DNA from: Lichenifustis flavocetrariae
Lineage (GTDB): Bacteria > Pseudomonadota > Alphaproteobacteria > Rhizobiales > Beijerinckiaceae
Direction of reading: 5' to 3'
DNA: 64,000 nt
Assembly: GCF_026130545.1 (NCBI RefSeq)
Contig: NZ_JAMOIM010000007.1
Coordinates: 186,001-250,000, forward strand
How positions within the stretch are numbered: the first letter of the stretch is position 1; each line of letters opens with the position of its first letter. The notes beneath the pieces are model-generated. The model did no database searches. It saw only the letters and a program-made list of their open reading frames with translations, and was not told the origin of the DNA. Below, in pieces: positions 1 through 9,345 of this stretch. The translations under genes and the position numbers were made by a program.

Positions 1-3000
1 AGCGACCCGGATCCCCCTCATCCGATCCGGCTTTGCCGGGCCACCTTCTCCCGTGGAACGGGAGAAGGGAAGCACTGGGCCTCCCTTCACTTCACCCCGC
101 CGCTCCCCCCCGCCAACGACAACCCTCCCCCACAGCCCGATCAGGCCTCCCTCCTGCGCCGCCTCGCCTGTGCCGCGCCGGGCCGTGTCTGGATCGCGGC
201 CACCATGACCTATGGGCCTGCCATGCGGGCTGGGCTCGCGGCGCGGCGGGCGCTGGCCCGTGCCACAGGCCTCCCGCTGCTCGCCACGAACGACGTGCTG
301 ATGCACGCGCCCGAACGGCGCCAACTCGCCGATGTCCTGGTCTGTATCCGGACGGGCATTCCGATCGATCGGGCCGGGCGGCGGCTCGAAGCCAATGCCG
401 AGCGGCATCTGAAGTCCGGCCCGGAGATGGCGCGCCTGTTCACCGAAGCGCCGGAAGCCGTGCCTGAAACCTTGCGGTTCCTCGAAGGCATCCGGTTTTC
501 GCTCGATGAACTCAAGTACAATTATCCCGACGAGCTGCGGGCCGGCTACGACACCGAACAGGAGGCCCTCCGGGCCTTTGCCGAAGCCGGTACGCGCTGG
601 CGCTACCCCACAGGTGTCCCGGACGAGGTGCAACGGCAGTTGAACCACGAGCTCGCACTCGTCGCCGAGCTCGACTATGCGGCCTATTTCCTGACCGTCT
701 ACGATGTCGTCCAGTTCGCCCGTCGCGAAGGCATTCTGTGCCAGGGACGCGGCTCGGCCGCGAATTCGACGCTCTGCTACTGCCTCGGCATCACGGAAAT
801 CGACCCCGTGCATCACGCCATGCTGTTCGAGCGCTTCATCTCGAAGAACCGCAACGAGCCGCCCGATATCGACGTCGATTTCGAGCACGAGCGGCGTGAA
901 GCCGTGATGCAATATATCTACGAACATTACGGCCGCGCCCATGCCGGGCTGGTCGCCACCGTGATCACTTACCGGACGCGCTCCGCCCTGCGCGATGTCG
1001 GCAAGGCTTTCGGCCTGTCCGACGACACGGTGTCGGCGCTCAGCGGCACCGTCTGGGGCTATTGGTCGAGCGGCATCGATCCCAAGGAAGCGCGGCGCAT
1101 CGGGCTCGACCCGGACGAGCATCGTCTCAAGCTGATGCTGACGCTGGCCGATGAGCTCGCCGGCTTCCCGCGCCATCTGTCCCAACATACGGGCGGCTTC
1201 GTGATCACGCGCACGCGGCTCGACGAGGTGGTGCCGATCAGCAATGCCGCCATGGACGACCGCACCGTCGTCGAATGGGACAAGGACGACCTCGACGCGC
1301 TCGGCATGATCAAGATCGACGTGTTGGCGCTCGGGATGCTGACTTGCCTCAAGAAGGGCTTCGACCTCCTGGAACAGCATTACGGCCAGACGCTGACCCT
1401 CGACGACGTGCTGAAACGGGATCAGGTCGAATCCTGTGTCTACGACATGATCTGCCGGGCCGACACGATCGGCGTGTTCCAGATCGAGAGCCGGGCTCAG
1501 ATGACGATGCTGCCGCGCCTCAAGCCGCGGGAATTCTACGATCTCGTGATCGAGGTCGCCATCGTGCGCCCGGGGCCGATCCAGGGTGACATGGTGCATC
1601 CCTACCTGCGCCGCCGGCAGGGACTGGAGCCTGTCATCTACCCTTCGGATGAATTGCGCGAGGTGCTGCAACGGACGCTGGGCGTGCCGCTGTTCCAGGA
1701 ACACGCCATGAAGATCGCCATCGTGGCGGCCGGTTTCACGCCTGACGAGGCGGATCAGCTCCGTCGCGCCATGGCGACCTTCAAGAAGGTCGGAACCATC
1801 GGCACGTTCCGGGATAAGATGGTCAACGGCATGGTGGCGAAAGGCTATCCGGCCGATTTCGCGGAACGCTGCTTCAAGCAGATCGAAGGCTTCGGCACCT
1901 ATGGCTTTCCCGAGAGCCATGCGGCGTCCTTCGCGCTGCTCGTCTATACCTCGGCCTGGCTCAAGTGCCGCTACCCGGACGTCTTCGCCTGCGCGCTGCT
2001 CAATGCGCAGCCCATGGGGTTTTACGCCCCCGCCCAAATCATCCGCGACGCCCGCGACCATGGCGTGCCGGTGCAGCCCGTCGACATCAATGCCTCGACC
2101 TGGGACCACAGTTTAGAGGATCCCTTCTCCCAGGCGAACGGGAGAAGGCGGCACGGCGAAGCCGAGACGGATGAGGGAACTCCTGGCGCCGCGTTTCCCC
2201 TCACCCGACCTCACTTCGAAAGGCCACCTTCTCCCGCTCACGCAGGGGAAGGAAAGGCATGCCTGCATCCACGTCACGCCACCATGCGCGACGACATTCT
2301 CGGCGACAAGGCGCTCCGCCTCGGCTTTCGCCAGGTCAAGGGCCTCGGCCAGGCCGACATGGACCGGCTCGTGGCCCGGCGCGGCCAGGGTTACGATTCC
2401 ATTCGCGATCTCTGGCTGCGAGCGGAGCTGACGCTCGCCACGCTCGAAGATCTCGCCGAGGCCGATGCCTTCCGGTCGATCGGCCTCGACCGGCGTGATG
2501 CGCTCTGGGCCGTGCGCGGCTTGAACCGCGCCGGCGACAAGGACGACCTGCCGCTGTTCGCGTCCGCCTCGTCCGTCCCGCATGAGCCCGACGCCGCCCT
2601 GCCCCCGATGGCGCTCGGCGAGCATGTGGTGGAAGACTACCGCCATATCTCGCTGTCGTTGAAGGCGCATCCGGTCCGTTTCGTACGATCCGAGCTGGCA
2701 GCGCGGCGCATCGTGCCGAATGTCGAGCTCGGTCCGGCCCGCAACGGCCGGCGCGTCACCGTGGCCGGGCTCGTGCTGGTGCGGCAGCGGCCCGGGTCGG
2801 CCAGCGGCACGATCTTTCTGACGATCGAAGACGAGACGGGCGTGGCCAACATCATCGTCTGGCCCAAGGTGTTCGAAGTGAACCGGGCGGCCGTGATCGC
2901 GGCGCGGTTTCTGGCCGTCACCGGTCTTCTGCAGCACGAAAGCGGTGTCACCCATGTGGTGGCCGAGCGCTTCGAGGATCTGACCGCCATGCTCACGCAA

Positions 3001-3213
3001 CTGTCGCGGCGCGGCGCCGAGATCGAGGACCTCGCCCGGGCCGACGAGGTGAAGCGGCCGCAGACCTTCGAAGGGAAAAAGCGCGGGCTCGGCGCCGAAC
3101 TCGCTGCGAAGATCGGTTTTCCGCTTGCGACCGACACCCGCAGGCCGAAGTCCGCGCCGGAGACCGGACCGCACTTACATGACGCGTTGCCGAAAGGCCG
3201 AAACTTCCATTGA
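1..3213 (+). CDS. dnaE2: Error-prone DNA polymerase DnaE2/ImuC, 5' end outside window
   Basis: The frame is open from base 1 to the TGA at 3211-3213, giving 1070 residues of a C-family DNA polymerase alpha subunit of the DnaE2 (ImuC) type. This family does mutagenic lesion bypass, usually with ImuA and ImuB. Palm-domain catalytic aspartates lie in PDIDVDF at about 862-882. The KIDVLALGML segment near 1312-1344 carries the third acidic residue. A C-terminal OB-fold region begins near 2755. The N-terminal PHP domain must lie upstream of the window. Two stretches do not look like polymerase: codons at about 1-110 and 2118-2285 are copies of a palindromic repeat read in frame. They add roughly 35 and 50 residues rich in R, P and G. 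Whether the enzyme still works cannot be told from sequence. Confidence 0.9.
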   Translation, partial: SDPDPPHPIRLCRATFSRGTGEGKHWASLHFTPPLPPANDNPPPQPDQASLLRRLACAAPGRVWIAATMTYGPAMRAGLAARRALARATGLPLLATNDVLMHAPERRQLADVLVCIRTGIPIDRAGRRLEANAERHLKSGPEMARLFTEAPEAVPETLRFLEGIRFSLDELKYNYPDELRAGYDTEQEALRAFAEAGTRWRYPTGVPDEVQRQLNHELALVAELDYAAYFLTVYDVVQFARREGILCQGRGSAANSTLCYCLGITEIDPVHHAMLFERFISKNRNEPPDIDVDFEHERREAVMQYIYEHYGRAHAGLVATVITYRTRSALRDVGKAFGLSDDTVSALSGTVWGYWSSGIDPKEARRIGLDPDEHRLKLMLTLADELAGFPRHLSQHTGGFVITRTRLDEVVPISNAAMDDRTVVEWDKDDLDALGMIKIDVLALGMLTCLKKGFDLLEQHYGQTLTLDDVLKRDQVESCVYDMICRADTIGVFQIESRAQMTMLPRLKPREFYDLVIEVAIVRPGPIQGDMVHPYLRRRQGLEPVIYPSDELREVLQRTLGVPLFQEHAMKIAIVAAGFTPDEADQLRRAMATFKKVGTIGTFRDKMVNGMVAKGYPADFAERCFKQIEGFGTYGFPESHAASFALLVYTSAWLKCRYPDVFACALLNAQPMGFYAPAQIIRDARDHGVPVQPVDINASTWDHSLEDPFSQANGRRRHGEAETDEGTPGAAFPLTRPHFERPPSPAHAGEGKACLHPRHATMRDDILGDKALRLGFRQVKGLGQADMDRLVARRGQGYDSIRDLWLRAELTLATLEDLAEADAFRSIGLDRRDALWAVRGLNRAGDKDDLPLFASASSVPHEPDAALPPMALGEHVVEDYRHISLSLKAHPVRFVRSELAARRIVPNVELGPARNGRRVTVAGLVLVRQRPGSASGTIFLTIEDETGVANIIVWPKVFEVNRAAVIAARFLAVTGLLQHESGVTHVVAERFEDLTAMLTQLSRRGAEIEDLARADEVKRPQTFEGKKRGLGAELAAKIGFPLATDTRRPKSAPETGPHLHDALPKGRNFH
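15..68. repeat. Right half of palindromic element, copy A, inside dnaE2
   Basis: CCCTCATCCG at 15-24 is followed by a GC-rich hairpin and by CCTTCTCCCG (44-53) pairing with CGGGAGAAGG (59-68). The same modules occur in copies at 2123-2252 and 32386-32510. The left half would lie before base 1. The element is translated in frame as part of the polymerase. Confidence 0.75.
2123..2252. repeat. Palindromic element, copy B, in frame inside dnaE2
   Basis: CCTTCTCCC (2123-2131) pairs with CGGGAGAAGG (2139-2148). CGGATGAGGG (2168-2177) is matched by a near-complement CCCTCACCCG (2198-2207). CCTTCTCCC (2227-2235) pairs with GGGGAAGG (2245-2252). The whole unit is about 130 bp and interrupts the polymerase between DINASTWDHSLE and KALRLGFRQVKGL, which are normally close together. 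The frame stays open across it. Confidence 0.8.
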
Positions 3214-3274
3214 CGCACCGCTTATTCAGGCGCGCTACTTGCTTGCCATGGACACTTGGCACCGGAGACCATCC

Positions 3275-4189
3275 ATGGCGTCCGACGATATCCCCTTCGA
3301 CCGCGCGCTCGACGCCAAGCCCGACCAGGTTGTGCGCATGTCGCCGCTGGTCCGGCGCGTGATCGCCAACAATGGCGGGCCCTTCACGTTTACGGGCACC
3401 TGCACCTATCTGGTGGGCGACCAGGACGTCACCGTGATCGATCCGGGGCCAGCCGACCCCCGGCACAGCGACGCTCTGATGAAGGCGATCGGCACCGCGC
3501 GGGTTGCGCAGATCCTCGTGACGCACAGCCACAAGGATCACGCGCCCGGCGCCGCCGCCCTGAAAGCCGCGACAGGCGCGCCGATCCTCGGCTGCGCCCC
3601 CTACCACGCCTCCCTGCCGCCGCTCGGGGCGGCCCGGACCATGGACGCGAGCCACGATCTCACCTACACGCCCGATACGGTGCTCAACGAAGGCGATGCG
3701 GTCGAGGCGCCCGGCTATCGTCTCACGACACTCGCCACCCCCGGTCACGCCGCCAATCACCTCGCCTTCGCGTTGGAACCGGAGGGCACCCTGTTTTCAG
3801 GCGATCACGTCATGGCATGGTCCACCACCGTGGTGGCTCCGCCGGACGGGTCGATGCGAGCCTATCTGGCCTCGCTGGCCAAGCTGCAAGACCGGAGCGA
3901 CACGCTCTATTGGCCCGGCCATGGCGGACCGGTAAAGAACCCGCAGCGTTTCGTGCGCGCCCTCGCGGCGCACCGGCGCCAGCGCGAACAGGCCATCCTG
4001 CAGCGGCTCGCGTCCGGCGACCGCACGATCGACGCCATCGTGCGCAACATCTACGAGCATCTGGCACCTTCCCTGAAAGGCGCCGCCGCCTTGTCGGTCC
4101 TGGGCCATCTCATCGACCTCGGCGAGCGCGGCCTGGTGGAAGCCGGGGACGGATTCACGCTCGACGCGCAATTCAGGCCATTGCCGTGA
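3275..4189 (+). CDS. Metallo-beta-lactamase-fold hydrolase with C-terminal winged helix
   Basis: A 304-residue MBL-fold enzyme of the LACTB2/glyoxalase II-like group. The zinc motif THSHKDHAPGA lies near residue 85. Further metal ligands are in TPGHAANH and FSGDHVM, and WPGHGGPV marks the late conserved segment. The last 70 residues resemble the winged-helix tail of the LACTB2 type. The start at 3275 has GGAG about nine bases upstream; an upstream in-frame ATG at 3248 is less well placed. It lies 61 bases after dnaE2 on the same strand. The substrate is unknown: thioesters, lactones and RNA are all possible for this fold. Confidence 0.85.
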   Translation: MASDDIPFDRALDAKPDQVVRMSPLVRRVIANNGGPFTFTGTCTYLVGDQDVTVIDPGPADPRHSDALMKAIGTARVAQILVTHSHKDHAPGAAALKAATGAPILGCAPYHASLPPLGAARTMDASHDLTYTPDTVLNEGDAVEAPGYRLTTLATPGHAANHLAFALEPEGTLFSGDHVMAWSTTVVAPPDGSMRAYLASLAKLQDRSDTLYWPGHGGPVKNPQRFVRALAAHRRQREQAILQRLASGDRTIDAIVRNIYEHLAPSLKGAAALSVLGHLIDLGERGLVEAGDGFTLDAQFRPLP

Positions 4190-4327
4190 GGCCTACCTCG
4201 CCCACCTGAGAGGGGCTTCCGCTACCCACGATAGTCTGGACAACGGATGCGCCCATCAATCTCCATCGGCGCAGAGACAAGCAGAGCGGTCCATGAGCGC
4301 TACCGCGGCCATCGGAAACCATTCCTC

Positions 4328-6259
4328 TCAGAATTCTTGCCAGCTCGCTTCATCGACACTCGTCTCGGGTTTCCGTGCCGCACCTCCGCGACCCGCCGTC
4401 TTCAGAGCCACATGGGCCGCGCGGGGCGGTTTGGCGGGAGCCCGGCGGGTATTCCTTTGCTCCGCCTCGTAGCCGAGTTGGAACTGGCCAATCCGTCGAG
4501 CCAATTCTTCCGCCTCCTGGGAGAGGCTGTGGCTGGCAGCGGTCGACTGCTCGACCATGGCGGCGTTCTGCTGCGTGACCTGGTCCATCTGGTTGACGGC
4601 CGTGTTGACCTGATCGAGACCGGTCGCCTGTTCCTGGGCCGAGGACGCGATCTCGGACACGTTGGCGTTGATCTCGGTCACTTGTGAAACGATACGTTCA
4701 AGCAACTTCCCGGTCTCACCGACGAGGCTGACGCCGCGCCCTACCTGCTCGGTCGACGTCGAAATCAGCGCCTTGATTTCCTTGGCGGCTTCGGCTGAGC
4801 GCTGGGCCAAGGCCCGCACTTCCGAGGCGACCACCGCAAAACCGCGACCCGCCTCACCGGCACGTGCCGCCTCGACACCCGCGTTGAGGGCCAGCAGATT
4901 GGTCTGGAAAGCGATCTCGTCGATGACACCAATAATCTGGCTCACCTGCTGTGATGACTTCTCGATCGCCGTCATGGCCTGAACGGCTTGGCCAACGACC
5001 TCGCCGGAATGCTCTGCATCGGCTTTGGCGGTCGAGACAACCTGCCGGGCGTGATTTGCACCGTCGGACGTCTTCTTCACTGTTGCGGTGATTTCATCGA
5101 GGGCCGCGGCGGTTTCTTCGAGAGAGGCGGCCTGCTGTTCCGTCCGCTTCGACAGATCATCCGCCGCGGTCGCGATCTCGGTTGAGCCCGATCTGATCGC
5201 GGCCGTATTGGCTGCCACAACTTTCATTGTGTCCTGCAGCTTGTCCATGGCGCCGTTGAAGTCCGCTCGCAGCTTCTCGTACTCGTCCGCAAACCGATGC
5301 TGGAGCCGGAACACGAGATCACCATCGGCCAATTTCTCGAGACCTGTGGCGATGCCGTCGACCACCGCCGACTGCTGCTCGGCAGCCTTGGCGCGAGCAG
5401 CCTCGTTTCGAGCCCGCTCGTCGGTCGCGATGCGCCTCGCCTCGACAGCCTCGGCTTCAAGACGGAGTTTTTCAATCGCGGCATCTTTGAAGGTTTGCAC
5501 GGCGCCCGCCATTGCGCCAATCTCGTCTTTCTGACCGACCGCCGGAATTGCAACGGTCGTGTCGCCCGATGCGAGTCGTCGCATGGCCTCGGTCATGGAG
5601 CCGATCGGCCGCGTGATTTGCCAGCGAACGAGAAGAAGAGCCCCGATGATCGTGAAGGCAAGTCCGATCAGTCCCACGACCACCATTCTGACCAGCGTGT
5701 TTTGCGACAAGTTTTGGACGTCGGTGCCTGCCGTATGCATGTCGCGCAATTGTTTCGATTGCAGATCTTGCACAATCCCGTCGAGTTTGACGAAGACGTC
5801 ACTCGTTTCTCCCTGCAGTTGATCCTCGGCTGCGGACCGATTTCCTGCCGTTTGGAACGTGTAACTCTTTAATTCCGCAGATCGGTAGCGATCCGTGAGC
5901 GGCTTCAGTTGATCATACAGCGTGAAGTCGGTGTCATCCAAAACCGGCTTCATCTCGACTAGCGTCTTCTCCAGATCATCGGCCGCTGCGATGAAAGCCT
6001 TCTGGAGCTCACCCCATCGGATGGTATCTGTCTCAACGAGGACTTCGAAGGCGCGCTGGTGCATGTGCGACGATTTTTCGTGCGCCGCCGCAGCAAGATA
6101 AAGGGCTTGTGTCTGATTGGTCAGGACGTCCTGGACGAAAACGTCATTTGCGCGAATACCGGACGCGGCGATGCCGACCAGACCGACGCAAAGCAGGGAA
6201 AAACCGAAGACCACGAGACCGATTTTCGCTGCTATTGACCGATTTTTTATGCTGAGCAC
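4328..6259 (-). CDS. Methyl-accepting chemotaxis protein
   Basis: A 643-residue transmembrane chemoreceptor. A first membrane helix spans about residues 9-35, followed by a four-helix periplasmic sensor. A second helix lies near 192-212, then HAMP segments (RPIGSMTEAMRRLASGD and a second one), then the signalling hairpin with LLALNAGVEAARAGEAGRGF. The C-terminus is WQEF, resembling the C-terminal tether that binds CheR in some receptors. The GTG start at 6259 follows GAGGA at good spacing, so the 19 codons upstream of it are probably untranslated. No other chemotaxis genes are nearby. The ligand is unknown. Confidence 0.93.
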   Translation of the reverse strand: MLSIKNRSIAAKIGLVVFGFSLLCVGLVGIAASGIRANDVFVQDVLTNQTQALYLAAAAHEKSSHMHQRAFEVLVETDTIRWGELQKAFIAAADDLEKTLVEMKPVLDDTDFTLYDQLKPLTDRYRSAELKSYTFQTAGNRSAAEDQLQGETSDVFVKLDGIVQDLQSKQLRDMHTAGTDVQNLSQNTLVRMVVVGLIGLAFTIIGALLLVRWQITRPIGSMTEAMRRLASGDTTVAIPAVGQKDEIGAMAGAVQTFKDAAIEKLRLEAEAVEARRIATDERARNEAARAKAAEQQSAVVDGIATGLEKLADGDLVFRLQHRFADEYEKLRADFNGAMDKLQDTMKVVAANTAAIRSGSTEIATAADDLSKRTEQQAASLEETAAALDEITATVKKTSDGANHARQVVSTAKADAEHSGEVVGQAVQAMTAIEKSSQQVSQIIGVIDEIAFQTNLLALNAGVEAARAGEAGRGFAVVASEVRALAQRSAEAAKEIKALISTSTEQVGRGVSLVGETGKLLERIVSQVTEINANVSEIASSAQEQATGLDQVNTAVNQMDQVTQQNAAMVEQSTAASHSLSQEAEELARRIGQFQLGYEAEQRNTRRAPAKPPRAAHVALKTAGRGGAARKPETSVDEASWQEF

Positions 6260-6566
6260 GAGCAATTCCTCGTCACCGTAAAAGACGATCAAGGATGCCG
6301 GACCACCATTTAACATTCCTATGTTTCCACCTTGGACTTCACATGGTGGTGAACAAATCGGGTGCTTACACAGGAGCAGCGAGAAAGATCGGTCTGAAGC
6401 TGTGCGGAAGGAGACAGCCGGTTTTATTCAAACCTATACGAGCCTGCATAAGTAGAGGCCGGATGATGTGGCGTCTCGTTGCCAATCGCTCAGGCTTGCT
6501 CGGTTATTTTTTCAGGCAGTTAACTACGGTTCGGAGGCCGAGCTCAACGGAGATCGCCACCGCGCG

Positions 6567-7307
6567 TCACTCGTCGTCCGCGGCCTCCAAGGCGGTCGCA
6601 AGCTGGCGAATAGTGGCTTGGCTTTCTCCGAAATCGTAGAAGCCGAGCCGCGCAGCCGAGAGAATGTCGACGCGCGTCTGACCAGCGAGCGGGCTGATAC
6701 GGATCGCGAGGTCCTGCGGCAGATGCAATATCGGCGAATACGTCACGGCGTCGATATGGCCGAGCCCCAGCCGGCCTCCCGGCGGAACGGAATCCGCTAT
6801 ACGCCAGTGCAGCTCGGCGAGAAGCTTGCTCAGGGCCGCATAGGTCTCGGTGGGTTCGAGATCGAGCACCACGGGCTTCTCGAAGACCTCGGGTCTCTGG
6901 GGGCCGAGCCAGCCGCGGAGCGCGAAGGCTCTGGCGGATCGGGAGAAGCGAAGCGGCGTCGTACCGTCGGTCGTCGCCAAGGCGCTTAAGGGATGCCCAA
7001 CCGCGACAGCGGCCAGATATCCAGGATAGGCAAGGGTCAAGACCGCCAGAAGAAGACCGAACAGGACCGACCCGACACCGCTTTCCCCCGTGCGCCAGAT
7101 GCGGCCCAAGGCCTTGATGCCGCTCGACACGGCAAAGACCGCGCAGACCAGGCCGGTGGCGAGGATCGCCAGCACCTCGATGGGGGTACTCAGCGGATGA
7201 TGGGCCCAGACGACCGCTACGGCCGCCAGAACGGAGCCGAGCACCGCCAGACGCCGCGTGACTCTCGTTCCGCGCGCTGGCGTGTCGAAGCGCGGGATCG
7301 GGCGCAT
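6567..7307 (-). CDS. DUF1499-family membrane protein
   Basis: A 246-residue protein with three hydrophobic segments in the first 110 residues, then a soluble DUF1499-like domain from about residue 115 to the end. The soluble part includes VDILSAARLGFYDFGESQ, close to the RxxSRxGxxDxGxN signature of the family. It starts five bases after the stop of the HAD phosphatase gene, so the two are probably cotranscribed. The molecular function of DUF1499 proteins is not established. Confidence 0.75.
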   Translation of the reverse strand: MRPIPRFDTPARGTRVTRRLAVLGSVLAAVAVVWAHHPLSTPIEVLAILATGLVCAVFAVSSGIKALGRIWRTGESGVGSVLFGLLLAVLTLAYPGYLAAVAVGHPLSALATTDGTTPLRFSRSARAFALRGWLGPQRPEVFEKPVVLDLEPTETYAALSKLLAELHWRIADSVPPGGRLGLGHIDAVTYSPILHLPQDLAIRISPLAGQTRVDILSAARLGFYDFGESQATIRQLATALEAADDE

Positions 7308-7312
7308 GGCAC

Positions 7313-8029
7313 TCAGGTCCGGGCGAGCATGTCGACCAGCGCCGGCAGGTCTTCGATCCCGTCGAGAACGTGGTCGGCCTCCGACAAAAGGTCCTCGCGG
7401 GTCGCCGGTCCGGTCAGCACCGCGACCGCCACTGCGCCGGCCGCGCGGGCCGCCGTCATGTCGTGACGGGAATCGCCCACCATGGCGATACTTTCCGGCG
7501 GGACGCCGAGATAGGCCGCGAAGGCCAGCACCATGCCGGGGTCGGGCTTGGCGCCATGGCCGCTGTCATAGCCTGCCAGAAATTCCATGTGGGCGTCGAG
7601 CCCAAGGGCCGCCACCTGGGCGCGCCCGCTCGCTTCCGAATCGTTGGTGGCGAGCCCAAGCCGCAAACCGCGCCTCTGCAGGGCCGCCATCACGTCGCTC
7701 GGGCGGCCGATCGGCGTCAGGGCGCGCAGGGTTTCGTCGGCGAAACGGCGGTTCATTTCCTCGATCAGGGCCGGATCGTGCCGGCGGCGGAGCGCTTCGG
7801 CCCAGAGATGCGCATAATCCTTCGTGGCGCCCGCGATGAGGGGCGACGTGGGGCGGAAGCGGCGGGTCCCGAGATCGTAATGCATCGCGGCGGCGATCCG
7901 GTCGAGGGCGGCCCCATCGTCGCCGCTCATCAGCCGCATCACATCATAGGTGGCCGCGCCCCAGGTCGCGTCAAAATCGACGAACGTGCCGTCCTTGTCG
8001 AACAGTATGCCGGCCAGACCCATCCGCAT
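7313..8029 (-). CDS. HAD-superfamily phosphatase, phosphoglycolate-phosphatase-like
   Basis: A 238-residue haloacid dehalogenase-fold hydrolase. Motif I is FDKDGTF near residue 10, with the nucleophile and acid/base aspartates. Motif II is the T of LATND, motif III the K of AKPDPGM, and motif IV is VGDSRHDM. A helical cap lies between motifs I and II, as in Gph-type phosphatases. It probably removes phosphate from a small molecule. It is the first gene of a two-gene unit with the DUF1499 gene. Confidence 0.88.
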   Translation of the reverse strand: MRMGLAGILFDKDGTFVDFDATWGAATYDVMRLMSGDDGAALDRIAAAMHYDLGTRRFRPTSPLIAGATKDYAHLWAEALRRRHDPALIEEMNRRFADETLRALTPIGRPSDVMAALQRRGLRLGLATNDSEASGRAQVAALGLDAHMEFLAGYDSGHGAKPDPGMVLAFAAYLGVPPESIAMVGDSRHDMTAARAAGAVAVAVLTGPATREDLLSEADHVLDGIEDLPALVDMLART

Positions 8030-8177
8030 GCCCCGATCATCCCTGCCTCATACGCCCCGGATTGAGACGCCCTTCGGCCGACCTGCTTAGCCCTTTTTTA
8101 AAACGCACCGATCAGTGTTGACACATCATTCACCAAGCCGGCGCGTCGTCCGGTTTTCGCCATCGAGAAGGTTTACC

Positions 8178-8375
8178 ATGACGCCAGGACAACCGCGCGA
8201 CCCGCAATCGCGCAAGATCGAGCACGCGCGTGACCTGCAGGCCAAGCTCTACCGCGAAATCGGCATCTCGGCCGTCGCCGCGGCACTCCGCTTCACCACG
8301 CAGCCCGACAACATTGTGCCAGCCGCCCAGGCGGCGGCGAGCCGCCCACATCCCGGCCGCGACATCGCAGCCTGA
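8178..8375 (+). CDS. Small conserved-looking hypothetical protein (65 aa)
   Basis: A soluble 65-residue protein with a charged central helix around residues 11-30 (RKIEHARDLQAKLYREIG) followed by ISAVAAALRF. The ATG at 8178 is preceded by GAGAAGG, a good ribosome site. That choice removes 21 upstream codons rich in R and S. It sits alone between the divergent HAD gene and the metallophosphoesterase. I do not recognise a named family. The good ribosome site and clean helix suggest it is real. Confidence 0.6.
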   Translation: MTPGQPRDPQSRKIEHARDLQAKLYREIGISAVAAALRFTTQPDNIVPAAQAAASRPHPGRDIAA

Positions 8376-8438
8376 GCTCCGGCCGGCCGCCACAGGACAG
8401 ACGCGGTCGTTTGATCATTCCTCGCGACACCCGGTCCG

Positions 8439-9338
8439 ATGATCGACCGGCGTCAGTTTTTGCTCGGCACCGGCGGTTTTGCGGCCGGCCTCGCGGGTTT
8501 GGCGGGCTATGGCGTGGCGATCGAGCCCGCGATGACGCCTGCCGTGCGACGCTACACCTTGCAGCCGGACGGCTGGCCTGAAAACCTTTCGCTGCGCCTC
8601 GGCGTGATCGCCGACATTCATGCCTGCGAGCCCTGGATGTCCGCCGAGCGGGTGCATGGCATCGTCGAACAGGTCAATGCCCTGGAGCCTGATCTCGTCC
8701 TGCTGCTGGGCGACTTCTATGCCGGACACCGCTTCGTGACGGGTCCGGTCATGCCGGGCGCCTGGGGCGAGGCGCTGAAGTTCCTGCGGCCGCCTCTCGG
8801 GACCGTCGCCATCCTGGGCAACCACGATTGGTGGCACGGACCCATTCCCGGCCTGGCGGGGGGCCCGGCCGAGATCCGCAAGACCCTCCGGGACCGCAAC
8901 ATCACTCTGCTTGAGAATGCGGTTCTACCCATCAGCAAGGATGGAACCGTGTTCTGGATCGCCGGATTGGCCGACCAGATGGCCCATCGCTTGGCGCGCG
9001 GGGGCACACGGGGCGCGGATGACCTCCACGGCACGCTGGCCCAGATTGCCGGCGAGGCGCCCATCATCCTATTGGCTCACGAGCCCTTCATCTTTCCTCT
9101 CGTTCCCCGCCGCGTGACCCTGACGCTCTGCGGGCATACCCACGGCGGTCAGATCAACCTGCCAATCATCGGGGCGCCCCTGACGCCGACGCGGCGTTAC
9201 CGCTACGGGCATGTCGTCGAACGCGGCCGCCACCTGATCGTGTCCGGAGGCTTGGGCGAATCCGGATTTCCGATCCGGATCGGCGTACCGCCCGAGCTCC
9301 TCTTGATCGAGCTCGGCACGAACGCCCTGACGGTGTGA
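8439..9338 (+). CDS. Exported calcineurin-like metallophosphoesterase
   Basis: A 299-residue binuclear-metal phosphoesterase of the YaeI-like type. Metal and catalytic motifs appear in order: ADIHACEPW (about residue 51), LLGDFYAG, LGNHDWW, LAHEPF and CGHTHGGQ. The N-terminus begins DRRQFLLG and then turns hydrophobic, which fits a twin-arginine signal with only a partial consensus, so export is likely but not certain. Family members act on phosphodiesters, including lipid A precursors; the substrate here is not known. It converges on the L,D-transpeptidase gene. Confidence 0.85.
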   Translation: MIDRRQFLLGTGGFAAGLAGLAGYGVAIEPAMTPAVRRYTLQPDGWPENLSLRLGVIADIHACEPWMSAERVHGIVEQVNALEPDLVLLLGDFYAGHRFVTGPVMPGAWGEALKFLRPPLGTVAILGNHDWWHGPIPGLAGGPAEIRKTLRDRNITLLENAVLPISKDGTVFWIAGLADQMAHRLARGGTRGADDLHGTLAQIAGEAPIILLAHEPFIFPLVPRRVTLTLCGHTHGGQINLPIIGAPLTPTRRYRYGHVVERGRHLIVSGGLGESGFPIRIGVPPELLLIELGTNALTV

Positions 9339-9345
9339 TCCGAAG

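Noticed and set aside
8087-8103. T-rich run as a terminator
   Set aside because: No stem precedes the T run, and no gene on the plus strand ends there.
8117-8122. TTGACA as a -35 box for the small gene at 8178
   Set aside because: No acceptable -10 sequence lies 16-18 bases downstream.
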